Below are positions 43,576 to 52,184 of a DNA stretch of 64,000 nucleotides, one piece after another. The number at the start of each line of letters is the position of its first letter. The first letter of the stretch is position 1. The translations under genes were made by a program, and so were the position numbers. Under the pieces are notes generated by a model that made no database searches, had not been told where the DNA came from, and saw only the letters and a program-made list of their open reading frames with translations. Source of the stretch: Alphaproteobacteria bacterium (GTDB lineage Bacteria > Pseudomonadota > Alphaproteobacteria > Rhodospirillales > Rhodospirillaceae); assembly GCA_030835385.1 (NCBI GenBank), contig JAURPI010000022.1:178207-242206 (forward strand). Direction: 5' to 3'.

Positions 43576-44226
43576 TTATTCTTTTGCCATCGCTTCTTGT
43601 TGCATGGTGTTGCCGCGTGCTTGTTCCGTTGTCCATTCCCACGGGTACTGATTCTTTTCTGGTGCGCGGATCACCAGAAATGGGGCCGGTGTCGGTGTGG
43701 CCGTCATAAATGCCCAGGTCTTCTTCGCGAATTCTGGGTCATTGATATCCAGAGCCACCTCGGGCAGGTCCACATAGGGGTCCGTGCCTTCTTCGCACAC
43801 CGTGATATTTTGTACGTGGAACACTTTGCCAGGCTCATCGGGCAAGGTCATGCGGAACTTAAACGGATACCATCCGTTGGCGGGGACGGTTTTTACAGGG
43901 TTTTTCCACACGATCTCGCCTACGACTTCATTGACTTCACGGCCATGGGCCATGATCGGTGTTTCCAAAGTGCGCATTTTGTATTCGATGTCCCAGGCCG
44001 GATCGAATGCTGCTTTGGCGTCGGTAACGCCGTCGGGAACCTTGATCCGCAGTCCGACAACCGGGCTGTTTTTGCAACCGTGGTTGACGCTGAGAACCAT
44101 AGGCGTGGAATACCCGGCATAACCTTCCTTGAGGTCTAGCCCGTTGTGGGCGTTGGCTGGTGCGGTGCCGATGCTCAAACTCAAGACAGCTGCGGTAGTA
44201 AAAAGTACCTTCTTAAACAATGTCAT
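43576..44226 (-). CDS. ycnI: YcnI/DUF1775-like periplasmic copper-binding protein
   Basis: 216 aa. Signal peptide cleaved at ANA/HNG leaves His27 as the new N-terminus, as in YcnI, where a mononuclear copper site includes the terminal His. The DUF1775 pattern follows: NHGCKNSPVVGLRIKVPDGVTDAKA, GEIVWKNP, WYPFKFRMTLPDEPG and the C-terminal Trp-containing YPWEW. It would bind or deliver Cu(II) in the periplasm. Leftward, upstream of the orphan ABC ATPase gene. Confidence 0.82.
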   Translation of the reverse strand: MTLFKKVLFTTAAVLSLSIGTAPANAHNGLDLKEGYAGYSTPMVLSVNHGCKNSPVVGLRIKVPDGVTDAKAAFDPAWDIEYKMRTLETPIMAHGREVNEVVGEIVWKNPVKTVPANGWYPFKFRMTLPDEPGKVFHVQNITVCEEGTDPYVDLPEVALDINDPEFAKKTWAFMTATPTPAPFLVIRAPEKNQYPWEWTTEQARGNTMQQEAMAKE

Positions 44227-44580
44227 TCTCCCCTATTTTTATACTTGAGACCGATGTTTGCGGTCAGTTCCGTCGATCAGAATCAGAAGCGATTTTCAAG
44301 CGTCATAGTACCCGTTTTGAGGCTTTTTTGCTAGGATATTGGGGTCTTTTTCGCGTGTTTGGGACGTTGATCTAAGCGTGAAAACGTCAAGTTGTCTGGG
44401 CGAATCACCGGCCATCTATATGTAGTGCTCTGCTTCTACAATTTTCGGAGTTTCTTCAAGATGTCGTACCGAATTTCCCCCAGGAGCTAAATATTCAATT
44501 GAAATAATCGTGTAACATTGAAAGGTAATGCACCTCATGGTGAGGGCTAGTCATCGAGGCTATTTAGAATGGAGGTGTGT
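44227..44580. other. Gene-free divergent interval
   Basis: 354 bp between the leftward ycnI-like gene and the rightward DUF1838 gene. It must contain both promoters. I see no clear operator or RNA. Confidence 0.5.
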
Positions 44581-45498
44581 ATGTCTGTCGTAAACGCGCT
44601 GAATCGCCGTGCTGCAATTGGGACCTTAGCCGTTTCGGCAGTTAGCTCCTTGGCGTCAACGAAATCAAATGCCAAATCGCTTGAGAAAATTGATTTTACC
44701 AACCCAGACCAAGGGCATCGCGCGAACGTCAAGTTAAAGGGTTCGTTAGGTAATGAATGGGTGTGGCGTCACTATTGGGGGGATGTCCTTGCAGTTCTTC
44801 CCGAAGGCGCTCCGATTCCCATGTTCAAATTCATGGGCCTCATCAAAGCGAAATGGACGGACAATGAAGACGGCACTCACACTGAGCTTTTGTACGATAC
44901 GTCTTCCTTTCTGCACAGAGACACCGAAGAAATACTCGACGTCTTTGCGAACCCAATAACTGAAAAAAAGAACGACGTGATTCACGTGTGGGATGGTCCA
45001 ACAACTACGACGCTCACTCGAAACGGACCCGTTTATCCCTGGACGCCCACGCCTCCAGCAGACCCAGTTATTCTTCCATGGCAGGTGGTAGATGGTCATG
45101 CGTGGTTGACTGAGCAAGCCGTGTTTGAACGTACCCATCCGCTAAAGCCGGAAGAGTGGCCACTTGCATCTTCCGGAGAAAACACAGTGTCCAGTATCAA
45201 TCTCACGCTTTCGGGACGAGTAGAGGATATAGAAAACCCTGACATTTTGTCTGCACCACACGATATGAACTGGGTGTCGATGCGATCTTGGTTGCCTTGG
45301 CTTTTGATGGGGAAACGTCCTGGATTATTAATGACGCGTGGCATCGGACGTAAAATTTCGGGACCTGAGGCCTTGCCAGCTAAGATCTTGGAAATTATTG
45401 AACGGCAACAACCTAACTACCTGACAAGCGAGGCACCTTGGGATAAGCCGATGAACAGTTGGCAGCGATACGCTGAGACGCGTCAGCCAATTAAGTAG
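44581..45498 (+). CDS. DUF1838-family protein, Tat-type signal
   Basis: 305 aa from ATG 44581 (GGAGGT upstream). A twin-Arg signal (LNRRAAIGTLAVSA) precedes the DUF1838 body, with the characteristic W-rich end: MNWVSMRSWLPWLLMGKRPGLLMTRGIGRKISGPEALPAKI. These proteins are common in bacteria degrading steroid-like or aromatic compounds; their chemical role is unknown. Next, on the same strand, is the TRAP-type binding protein gene, 65 bp away. Confidence 0.8.
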   Translation: MSVVNALNRRAAIGTLAVSAVSSLASTKSNAKSLEKIDFTNPDQGHRANVKLKGSLGNEWVWRHYWGDVLAVLPEGAPIPMFKFMGLIKAKWTDNEDGTHTELLYDTSSFLHRDTEEILDVFANPITEKKNDVIHVWDGPTTTTLTRNGPVYPWTPTPPADPVILPWQVVDGHAWLTEQAVFERTHPLKPEEWPLASSGENTVSSINLTLSGRVEDIENPDILSAPHDMNWVSMRSWLPWLLMGKRPGLLMTRGIGRKISGPEALPAKILEIIERQQPNYLTSEAPWDKPMNSWQRYAETRQPIK

Positions 45499-45563
45499 CT
45501 AATAGCTCCACTCGTGAACCGGGTAGCTGGTGTCGTTTGAAAGAAAGAGCTGAGGTCTGAACG

Positions 45564-46610
45564 ATGAGTCTATTTATTGTACAGAGAACGTTCTTGCCGC
45601 GATGCAAGGGACGATTCCTAATTTGTGTACTTGCCTTAATTGGTTTGTCTGCACCAGCTACTACGGCTGAAGTTGAATGGCGCCTCGCCCACTATCTTCA
45701 AGAGGAACACTTCTTTGCTGCGGGTTGGTTGTCCGATTGGGTGGAGGAACTGGAGCGTCGATCTGATGGGCGTATCAATATTGAGGTGCATCCCAATAAC
45801 TCGTTACTGAGACTTGCAGCTATTGCGCCAGGAGTGCGTGACGGCGTTGCCGAGATCGGTTTTGGACCCGCACCAGTCAGCCCTGTTTTAGACCTTGTCG
45901 AGCTGCCATTCGTGGCCGACTCAGCGGTTCATGGCACTCGCATCGTAAATTCCCTCCTTGAAGATCAAAGTCTGTTGAACAACGACTTGTCTGGGCTGCA
46001 TGTGGCAGTGTTGCAAACCAATGCACCGTCATTGATTCATACGAAAGATAAGCCGGTTCGGATACCGGCTGATCTAAGTGGGCTCAAAATGCGCGGCGCA
46101 ACGGACTACATTCGCGACATCTTGAGTGTCCTTGGATCAGAGCCAATTGCAGGCTATCTCGCACCACAAGTTTATGGATTGCTGGAGGCAGGCACGGTCG
46201 ATGGAACGATCTGGCCCTATGAAGCCATGCGTATTTTTAACCTGGGCGAACAAGCCAACTATCACACGGAAATGTATTTCTTCGTTTCCGTTCTCGGGCT
46301 TTTCATAAACGCTGAAGCACTCAATTCTTTGCCAGAAGACCTTCGAGCACTGGTTAATGACATGTCTGGTCCGGGCGTCGCACTCAGCGCGGCCACGGAG
46401 TGGGATAAAGAAGAGCAGCGAGGGCGAGGCAATGTCATTGAACTAGGCAATACAATTATCATGCCGACGCCAGAAGAACGGTCCACTTGGCGTGAGGTGG
46501 CTAAGTCCTTGATCGACGAGCGACTCAACGAACTTAGTCAATCCGGGATGAACGCCGAACAGCAATATCGAGAGTTGCTGCAAACGGCTACGTCCTTGGC
46601 CACAGAGTGA
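45564..46610 (+). CDS. TRAP transporter solute-binding protein, DctP family
   Basis: 348 aa. A signal peptide (FLICVLALIGLSAPATTAEVEW) is followed by a DctP fold: ELERRSDGRINIEVHPNNSLL, VRDGVAEIGFGPAPVSPVLDLVELPFV, LKMRGATDYIRDILSVLGSEPI and GTVDGTIWPYEAMRIFNLGEQANYHTE. It would capture an organic acid in the periplasm. No DctQ or DctM membrane subunits are encoded around it, so it must use partners elsewhere or act differently. Confidence 0.88.
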   Translation: MSLFIVQRTFLPRCKGRFLICVLALIGLSAPATTAEVEWRLAHYLQEEHFFAAGWLSDWVEELERRSDGRINIEVHPNNSLLRLAAIAPGVRDGVAEIGFGPAPVSPVLDLVELPFVADSAVHGTRIVNSLLEDQSLLNNDLSGLHVAVLQTNAPSLIHTKDKPVRIPADLSGLKMRGATDYIRDILSVLGSEPIAGYLAPQVYGLLEAGTVDGTIWPYEAMRIFNLGEQANYHTEMYFFVSVLGLFINAEALNSLPEDLRALVNDMSGPGVALSAATEWDKEEQRGRGNVIELGNTIIMPTPEERSTWREVAKSLIDERLNELSQSGMNAEQQYRELLQTATSLATE

Positions 46611-46640
46611 GTTAAGCAACTCACTGGTATCGCCGAGTTC

Positions 46641-47186
46641 TCAATCCCTTTGTAAAACCTGACTGATCTCAACAACGTATCCGTCTGGGTCTTCCACCAG
46701 CATGTCGAGGCCACGCTTGCTCCCGGCTGGTCCATCAGATGTGTAGCCTTTGGGGGCACGAAGAATAGGGGTTCCCAAAGCTTCAAGGTCGAGCTTTACG
46801 GCCTCCAGATTGTCCGTCTCGATTACGAGCACAATATCCATCAACCCGAGGCCCGCGTCTTTCGGCCTGCTCGGTTTGAGCGGTGGGCTGCTGTATTCCA
46901 AGAGGCCGATCATCCCGATGTAAGGATCCTCGCCAGCCATGATGATCACGCGGGCATGGCTCGGGTTGGAATTGAGCGGCAAACCAGTCAAAGCCTCGGG
47001 GTCTTGGTCTTCAGACCAATCTAGCCATTCCCTAAAGCCGAGTGCTTGATAAAAGGCTTTAGACTGTTCAACGTCTTGAACGAGTAACGTTGTTCGTCGA
47101 AGCATTGCTTCTGCGCCAACGATGTCAGAGATAGTGCAAAGCAATAGTAAAGTAATTGCTCCAATGCTTCTGATCATCGACGCCAT
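46641..47186 (-). CDS. Exported VOC-family (glyoxalase-like) protein
   Basis: 181 aa. Signal peptide (IGAITLLLLCTISDIVGAEA), then two betaalphabetabetabeta modules: RRTTLLVQDVEQSKAFYQALGFREW and MDIVLVIETDNLEAVKLDLEALGTPI, ending GSKRGLDMLVEDPDGYVVEISQVL. VOC proteins are metal enzymes such as glyoxalases and dioxygenases, or resistance proteins; this one is periplasmic. Convergent with the TRAP protein gene. Confidence 0.82.
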   Translation of the reverse strand: MASMIRSIGAITLLLLCTISDIVGAEAMLRRTTLLVQDVEQSKAFYQALGFREWLDWSEDQDPEALTGLPLNSNPSHARVIIMAGEDPYIGMIGLLEYSSPPLKPSRPKDAGLGLMDIVLVIETDNLEAVKLDLEALGTPILRAPKGYTSDGPAGSKRGLDMLVEDPDGYVVEISQVLQRD

Positions 47187-47395
47187 TGCCGCTCTTACCC
47201 TTTCAACGGGTTACGTTCGTGCTTGAGGTGTTCCCACGCATTTACATTTTCAGCCCATTGATTTTTTTCCATTTAGGCCCCTTTATTGAGAGAGTTATTC
47301 GAGGAAGATTTTTTATTTCTCTGAATACCACAATCTCAATGTCGTGTGGTCAGCCATGCAGTTGTCAAGCCAGCGGTTGCCAGCATACATAGTAC

Positions 47396-48391
47396 CTAAT
47401 TGAGTTTAGAACTCTTTAAACAGTTAATTTCGTTGCCTGCGTAGTGCACCGATATTTGCGATGGTGCGCCTTGCGCGCGGGCAAAAGCTAGAATGTGAGG
47501 CGACTCTTCATCAAAGGGATCCTGATCGAGTAGGGTTAGCTTTGTGGTTTCCATAATTCTACCGTCTTCAACGACAGTCGGTCCGCGTATTAATTGAAGG
47601 AATAGAGGCGGGGTTCCATCTTGCTGTTCTATAATCTGAGCTATGCTACCGCGGTCATGCACCTCCTTGACAGTTTTAGTCGCAGCCCCATTCTCTTGAA
47701 TTGTCACCATGCAAGAAAAAGTATTCTCTTTGTATAGCCTGAGGTGAGACTTGTCATATCTTCCGGTGACTAGGCTTCCATCATCGTAATAGCCGTTGTC
47801 GTATACCCACAACTCTGTCGGAGAGAGAACCCACTCGGTATGCCATGTCATTTGCTGATTGTCGCGAGACATCATTGTGCACGTGCCGTCGTTCATTGTT
47901 CCCTTAAGCAGCGTGCCGTGACGACGCCAGTAAAAATTACAGTTGCCGCCAAACCGTGGGTCAGGTCCTATTGCTGCCCACATATCGGGGTGCAAGTGGG
48001 CGTCAACGTAGTCATCGGGGTCCTTTATGCGGCGACCATTAAAAGTGACGCCATTATTCTCCTCATCTAGTTCAGTCAGAAAGAGGACCTGTTGGATGAT
48101 CGGCCCATCGGAACCGCCAGCCCGTATTTGAGAATAGAAAACGTGCTCACCCAAGTGCGGTGCATCGATACGGGCAAAGACACGATATTGATGGCTGTGT
48201 TCTCCATCCGGCGGTGCACCGTTCGCTCGCTCATATGCGATTTGGGGCATTGAGTCATAGTTGCCAGGTATCCAGGCCGAGACATCACGCAAGACTTGCA
48301 GTAGTTCCGGTGAAGGGGCCGCTTCTGCTGACAAGGATTGTAGTATGATCGCTGTTATGCCTAAGCAGCCTAGTAACCTGATTCGAATCAT
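47396..48391 (-). CDS. Exported hypothetical protein
   Basis: 331 aa. A signal peptide (MIRIRLLGCLGITAIILQSLSAEA) is followed by LLQVLRDVSAWIPGNYDSMPQIAYER and a beta-rich body with IDAPHLGEHVFYSQIRAGG, HLHPDMWAAIGPDPRFGGNCNFYWRR and NEINCLKS. The order recalls CpcT/CpeT-like or DUF-type lipocalin folds (an opening helix, then YDSMPQ, then antiparallel strands), but I cannot assign it. The last gene on the element side of tRNA-Gln. Confidence 0.65.
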   Translation of the reverse strand: MIRIRLLGCLGITAIILQSLSAEAAPSPELLQVLRDVSAWIPGNYDSMPQIAYERANGAPPDGEHSHQYRVFARIDAPHLGEHVFYSQIRAGGSDGPIIQQVLFLTELDEENNGVTFNGRRIKDPDDYVDAHLHPDMWAAIGPDPRFGGNCNFYWRRHGTLLKGTMNDGTCTMMSRDNQQMTWHTEWVLSPTELWVYDNGYYDDGSLVTGRYDKSHLRLYKENTFSCMVTIQENGAATKTVKEVHDRGSIAQIIEQQDGTPPLFLQLIRGPTVVEDGRIMETTKLTLLDQDPFDEESPHILAFARAQGAPSQISVHYAGNEINCLKSSKLN

Positions 48392-48993
48392 AGTGCTTTG
48401 GTTTCGTTATGCTGTTTTCACATTTGGTACGCTTGGTGTTCACAACGCGTTAGTGTGCAATTGATATTGGTCTTTGTGAAGGGTAGCTCAGTCCAGGCAG
48501 CCCATAGTAGTGGCAGGGAAAGAATTAGCGCTTATAACGGTCGCATAAGATGTGAATATGAGGACTTAGAGCTGTATATACTCATAGCCACACCTCATCC
48601 AGGTGTAGACAACGCTGGTAGCGGGTCCCCGATTTGAACCTCAGATAAGCAGTCGCATGAGAGGTGATAATGGACGACGTGCCGTGGAAGATTCAGACTT
48701 CAAGAATGAAACTTAGCGTATTTTTGAGTTTTAGATTCTTATTAAATTTTTCGACTAAAAAGTTTTTACTCGCCGTGCATCGTCGAAAAAAGTGAACGAG
48801 AAGAGTTTGTAACTTTTGAGATTCCAGAAGTTACAAACGTTTGTAACTTTAACGGAACATCCGTTTTGTTATGTGTTTGAGAACACAGAATAAAAAAACG
48901 CGTTTTTGCTATGTTTTTGAGTTTGTTGATTTCTTGGTAGGGGGCTATCTTGGGTTTGTAACTTAAAACCTAGGAAAACTGCCAAAAAATAGT
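48392..48993. other. AT-rich interval beside tRNA-Gln, with repeat motifs
   Basis: 600 bp with no gene. It contains four copies of GTTTGTAACT in both orientations and the candidate right attachment site at its edge. I see no other structure. Confidence 0.6.
48805..48963. repeat. Cluster of four GTTTGTAACT motifs
   Basis: Direct copies at 48805-48814, 48839-48848 and 48954-48963, and an inverted copy at 48829-48838 (the latter two, 48829-48848, form a perfect palindrome AGTTACAAACGTTTGTAACT). They match the pair before the integrase at 2812-2832 and lie 30-190 bp from the tRNA end, fitting integrase arm sites. Confidence 0.6.
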
Positions 48994-49000
48994 TGGCTGG
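48988..49000. other. Candidate attachment site (right end, at tRNA-Gln 3' end)
   Basis: AATAGTTGGCTGG covers the encoded CCA, the discriminator base and the last acceptor bases of tRNA-Gln plus 6 outside bases. Only one base differs from 2738-2750. Integration here leaves the tRNA intact. Confidence 0.45.
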
Positions 49001-49068
49001 GGCGGCAGGATTCGAACCTGCGAATGCCGATACCAAAAACCGGTGCCTTACCACTTGGCCACGCCCCA
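48994..49068 (-). tRNA. tRNA-Gln (anticodon UUG)
   Basis: 75 bases including an encoded CCA. The acceptor stem TGGGGCG pairs with CGCCCCA; the anticodon stem CCGGT/ATCGG encloses loop TTTTGGT with anticodon TTG; the T-arm is GCAGG-TTCGAAT-CCTGC. Its 3' end faces the accessory region, as is usual for a tRNA used as an integration site. Confidence 0.95.
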
Positions 49069-49164
49069 CCAGGGAATGGCGGGACCATAAGGGAAACTGT
49101 GCGCCGCCGCAACGCCTTGAACAGACCTATTTTCGGGCATTTTTTGGTGTGCCGTGGGCCGCGA

Positions 49165-51234
49165 TTACAGCGTGTCTAGGGCCTCGAGAAATGCGCCAGG
49201 GGTTAGAATTTGCGGCTGAACCTGGGGCTGCCCGGCGGCGTCATAGAGCACATATAGCGGCACGCCAGATCGCCCGAAGGATTCCAGTGCTGTGGTGATA
49301 GAGGGATCCCGGTTTGTCCAATCCGCTTTCAGGTAAACCACACCCTTGTTTTCTAGTGCGGCTTGAACGTCGGCGGTTGAAAGCACCGCTTTCTCGTTCA
49401 CCAAGCAGGTGATGCACCAGGCGGCGGTGAAGTTAATGAAAACCGGTGTGCCACTGGCGCGCAGTTCATCCAGACGTGCGAGCGAATAAGGTTCTGAGTT
49501 GTTCGCGGTGTTTCCTGCTTGAGTCGACTGTGCCGTTGGAGCTTCCGGAATGCCTGCCAAGACGATTGCGCCAAGCGCTGCTGCGAACGCCAGTCCGGTT
49601 CCAATGACGGGCCAGCCATCGCTGCTGCGCCCGATCATCCAAGTGGTAAACGCCACTAGTATGAGGCCGGCCAACGTCGCGGCGAGACCCATGGGATCTA
49701 CCTGCTGTGCAACCACCCATATAAGCCAGGCCGCCGCACCATACATGGGGAAAGCGAGAACCTGTTTGAAAGTTTCCATCCATGCGCCCGGTTTTGGTAA
49801 TGCGCGGGCTACGGCAGGCATGAACCCGATCAACAGAAATGGAGCTGCAAGTCCGAGAGCGAGCCCTTCAAACACGGCTATAACAACAAGCGGGGGTTGG
49901 GTCAGCGCATAGCCGATCGCCGGTGCCATAAGCGGGGCCGTGCAGGGCGTGGCGACAACAGCAGCTAAGACGCCGGTGAAGAATGATCCAACCGGGCCAT
50001 CTCCCTTTATCCAGGTCGAGCCAAATCCCATCAAACCGTTGCCGATGTTGAACACGCCGGACAAGCTCAAGCCTACGGCGAGCATGATGTAGGCTAAAAT
50101 TGTGACGAAGCCAGGGGATTGGAGTTGGAAACCCCAACCCAGGCGATCGCCGCCAGACTTTAAAATAAGCAGCACGGCGACCAAAACGCCAAAGGAGGCC
50201 AGCACACCGGTGGTGTACGCGAGGGCATCGCGGCGGGCGCTACCGCCTTCGCCATGCTTAACAATCGCCAGCGCCTTCATGGATAAGACGGGCAAAACGC
50301 AGGGCATGAGATTCAACAGGATGCCGCCAAGGAATGCGAAAAGAAGCGCAGCGAACAGGCTCATATCAGTTGTTGAAATTGCAGTGACTGGAGGCGCAGC
50401 GGCGCCGCGCGTCATGGGAGCATTTTCAAACGCGAAGGCGCGTTCCGTTGACCCCGAACCGACGGTGATCAGTCCGCCCAGTGTCTCCACCTGATCTGGG
50501 TCCGGTACGGTCGCAACCGTAAGGCGGAATCCTGAGGTCGTCCGTGTCACACTTTGTGGCGCCGTGTTGTCCATGAGGTACGTCGCGTAAGGAAAGAAAG
50601 TAATCTCTCCACTTGGCACCTCTGTCCAATCCGCATCCACAATTAGCGCTTCGGGTGTCATCGACGCACTAACTGCACCAGGCACAGGTTCGGGGAGGGC
50701 GAGGGCAACGGAATTTAAGTGTGCTCCATCCATGGTTGAGGCTTGCGGCGCGCCTTGGTCGACCGTGATGGGGATTGAGAACGACCCATCTTCAGGAATG
50801 CAAATGTCGGCGCAGACCAACCATGTCACGCGCGCAGAAAGAAGCGCATTGCCCGTCGGTGAGTCTTCGGCGACGGATAGTCGGGCTAGCAAGGTGACTT
50901 CGTCGCTATAGCCGAAGTTCATGAGCGTGCCATAAGGCTGGCGCTCTGGCGTTGGCCATTGAATGGGTCCCGCTTCAAGGCCGGGCACCAAGCTCCAATT
51001 GATCATCGTCGGCAATCCTGAATCACCTGGATTGCGCCAATAGGTATGCCAGCCTGGGGCCATCTCTAATTTGAGACCCACCCAAATTGTATCGCCGGGC
51101 GCAACAGCTGGGCGTTCTGTCATCAGTGTGGCGGTAACGCGTTCTGTCGTCACAGTCGCCTGTGCCCACACGGGGCCTACAGAGGACAGCGCAAATGCAC
51201 CGATCAGGCAAAGAATGGTGAAGAAGCGATTCAT
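49165..51234 (-). CDS. Thiol:disulfide interchange protein, DsbD/ScsB family
   Basis: 689 aa in three parts: a signal peptide and a periplasmic N-terminal domain with a Cys pair (WLVCADICIPEDGSF), an eight-helix DsbD-type membrane domain with the redox Cys in MPCVLPVLSMKAL and ATPCTAPLMAP, and a C-terminal thioredoxin domain with WCITC (FINFTAAWCITCLVNEKAVL). It carries electrons from cytoplasmic thioredoxin to periplasmic proteins. The long N-terminal domain fits ScsB of alphaproteobacteria better than classical DsbD. Start at ATG 51234. First core gene right of tRNA-Gln. Confidence 0.88.
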   Translation of the reverse strand: MNRFFTILCLIGAFALSSVGPVWAQATVTTERVTATLMTERPAVAPGDTIWVGLKLEMAPGWHTYWRNPGDSGLPTMINWSLVPGLEAGPIQWPTPERQPYGTLMNFGYSDEVTLLARLSVAEDSPTGNALLSARVTWLVCADICIPEDGSFSIPITVDQGAPQASTMDGAHLNSVALALPEPVPGAVSASMTPEALIVDADWTEVPSGEITFFPYATYLMDNTAPQSVTRTTSGFRLTVATVPDPDQVETLGGLITVGSGSTERAFAFENAPMTRGAAAPPVTAISTTDMSLFAALLFAFLGGILLNLMPCVLPVLSMKALAIVKHGEGGSARRDALAYTTGVLASFGVLVAVLLILKSGGDRLGWGFQLQSPGFVTILAYIMLAVGLSLSGVFNIGNGLMGFGSTWIKGDGPVGSFFTGVLAAVVATPCTAPLMAPAIGYALTQPPLVVIAVFEGLALGLAAPFLLIGFMPAVARALPKPGAWMETFKQVLAFPMYGAAAWLIWVVAQQVDPMGLAATLAGLILVAFTTWMIGRSSDGWPVIGTGLAFAAALGAIVLAGIPEAPTAQSTQAGNTANNSEPYSLARLDELRASGTPVFINFTAAWCITCLVNEKAVLSTADVQAALENKGVVYLKADWTNRDPSITTALESFGRSGVPLYVLYDAAGQPQVQPQILTPGAFLEALDTL

Positions 51235-51295
51235 GTAGCAGACTTTAATGACCCTACCTCAGGTTTCAAGTCACGAGCGCGGGAGCGCTGCGCTC

Positions 51296-52174
51296 TTATG
51301 GGGTCGTACGGCTTACCAAAGGGGTCGCCTCGACCCACCAGCCCTGCTGGGAATGGCGCAGGTTTTCCTGTCCTGCATTGGCTTCGTCTTCCGTTTCAAA
51401 TAGCCCAAAGCAAGTCGGACCCGACCCACTCATCCGCGCTAGTCGGCAGCCAGGGAGTGCACCCAATTGATCTAATACGTCACCGATGATTGGTGTGATG
51501 ATCCGGGCGGGAGCAGTAAGGCTGTTTTCGCGATCAGCCAGATAAGCGACCAATGCCGCAAAGTCTTTGCCCTCAAATCTAGCCTCGTCTGCTGTGTGGA
51601 TTGGTCCATCGAATGCTTTAAATACATCAGCTGTCGAGAGCGAGATACGGGGATTGGCGAGAACCAACGATGCTTGGGGCCACTGTGGTAGGGACTCAAC
51701 GCAATCTCCGATCCCTGTAACCCGGGCGGCGTGCCCATAGCGGCACACCGGAACATCGGCACCCAGTTCTATGGCCAGCGTTTGATCGCTGATTGGGTTG
51801 CTGTTCGGTGCTCCCCAAAGTGTCATGCAGCCTGAAATCACTGCTGCTGCATCGGCTGACCCACCACCCAGCCCAGCTGCAACGGGAATATTCTTTTCAA
51901 GCTTGATGTCCACGCCGGATGTTACACCGAGATGAGTCTGTATATACCGGGCAGCACGGACCGCAAGATTACGCGCGTCTGGCTCCACGCCTAGAGCCTC
52001 GGACCCAGTGATGTGCAAACGAATGTCGTCCGCAGGCGTTAGGGTCAGCGTGTCAGTTACAGTGGTGAACCCAATCAGAGAGTCGAGTTCGTGGTACCCG
52101 TCGTCACGACGACCTGTGATGTGCAGGGTGAGGTTGATTTTGGCCGCAGCGGCCAGGGTTAAGGCCGCCGTCAT
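51296..52174 (-). CDS. ispE: 4-diphosphocytidyl-2-C-methyl-D-erythritol kinase
   Basis: 292 aa from ATG 52174, giving the family's normal N-terminus (LAAAAKINLTLHITGRRDDGYHELDSL). The frame is open to 52474, but that overlaps the upstream gene. The GHMP ATP loop PVAAGLGGGSADAAAV and the C-terminal MSGSGPTCFGLF are present. It phosphorylates CDP-ME in the MEP isoprenoid pathway. It starts 10 bases after the TPR gene stop, so the two are an operon. Confidence 0.95.
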   Translation of the reverse strand: MTAALTLAAAAKINLTLHITGRRDDGYHELDSLIGFTTVTDTLTLTPADDIRLHITGSEALGVEPDARNLAVRAARYIQTHLGVTSGVDIKLEKNIPVAAGLGGGSADAAAVISGCMTLWGAPNSNPISDQTLAIELGADVPVCRYGHAARVTGIGDCVESLPQWPQASLVLANPRISLSTADVFKAFDGPIHTADEARFEGKDFAALVAYLADRENSLTAPARIITPIIGDVLDQLGALPGCRLARMSGSGPTCFGLFETEDEANAGQENLRHSQQGWWVEATPLVSRTTP

Positions 52175-52184
52175 GAAATCGACC

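Noticed and set aside
48619..48640. A second tRNA piece (GATTTGAACC)
   Set aside because: The flanks do not pair into a T-arm or acceptor stem, so I do not call a tRNA fragment.
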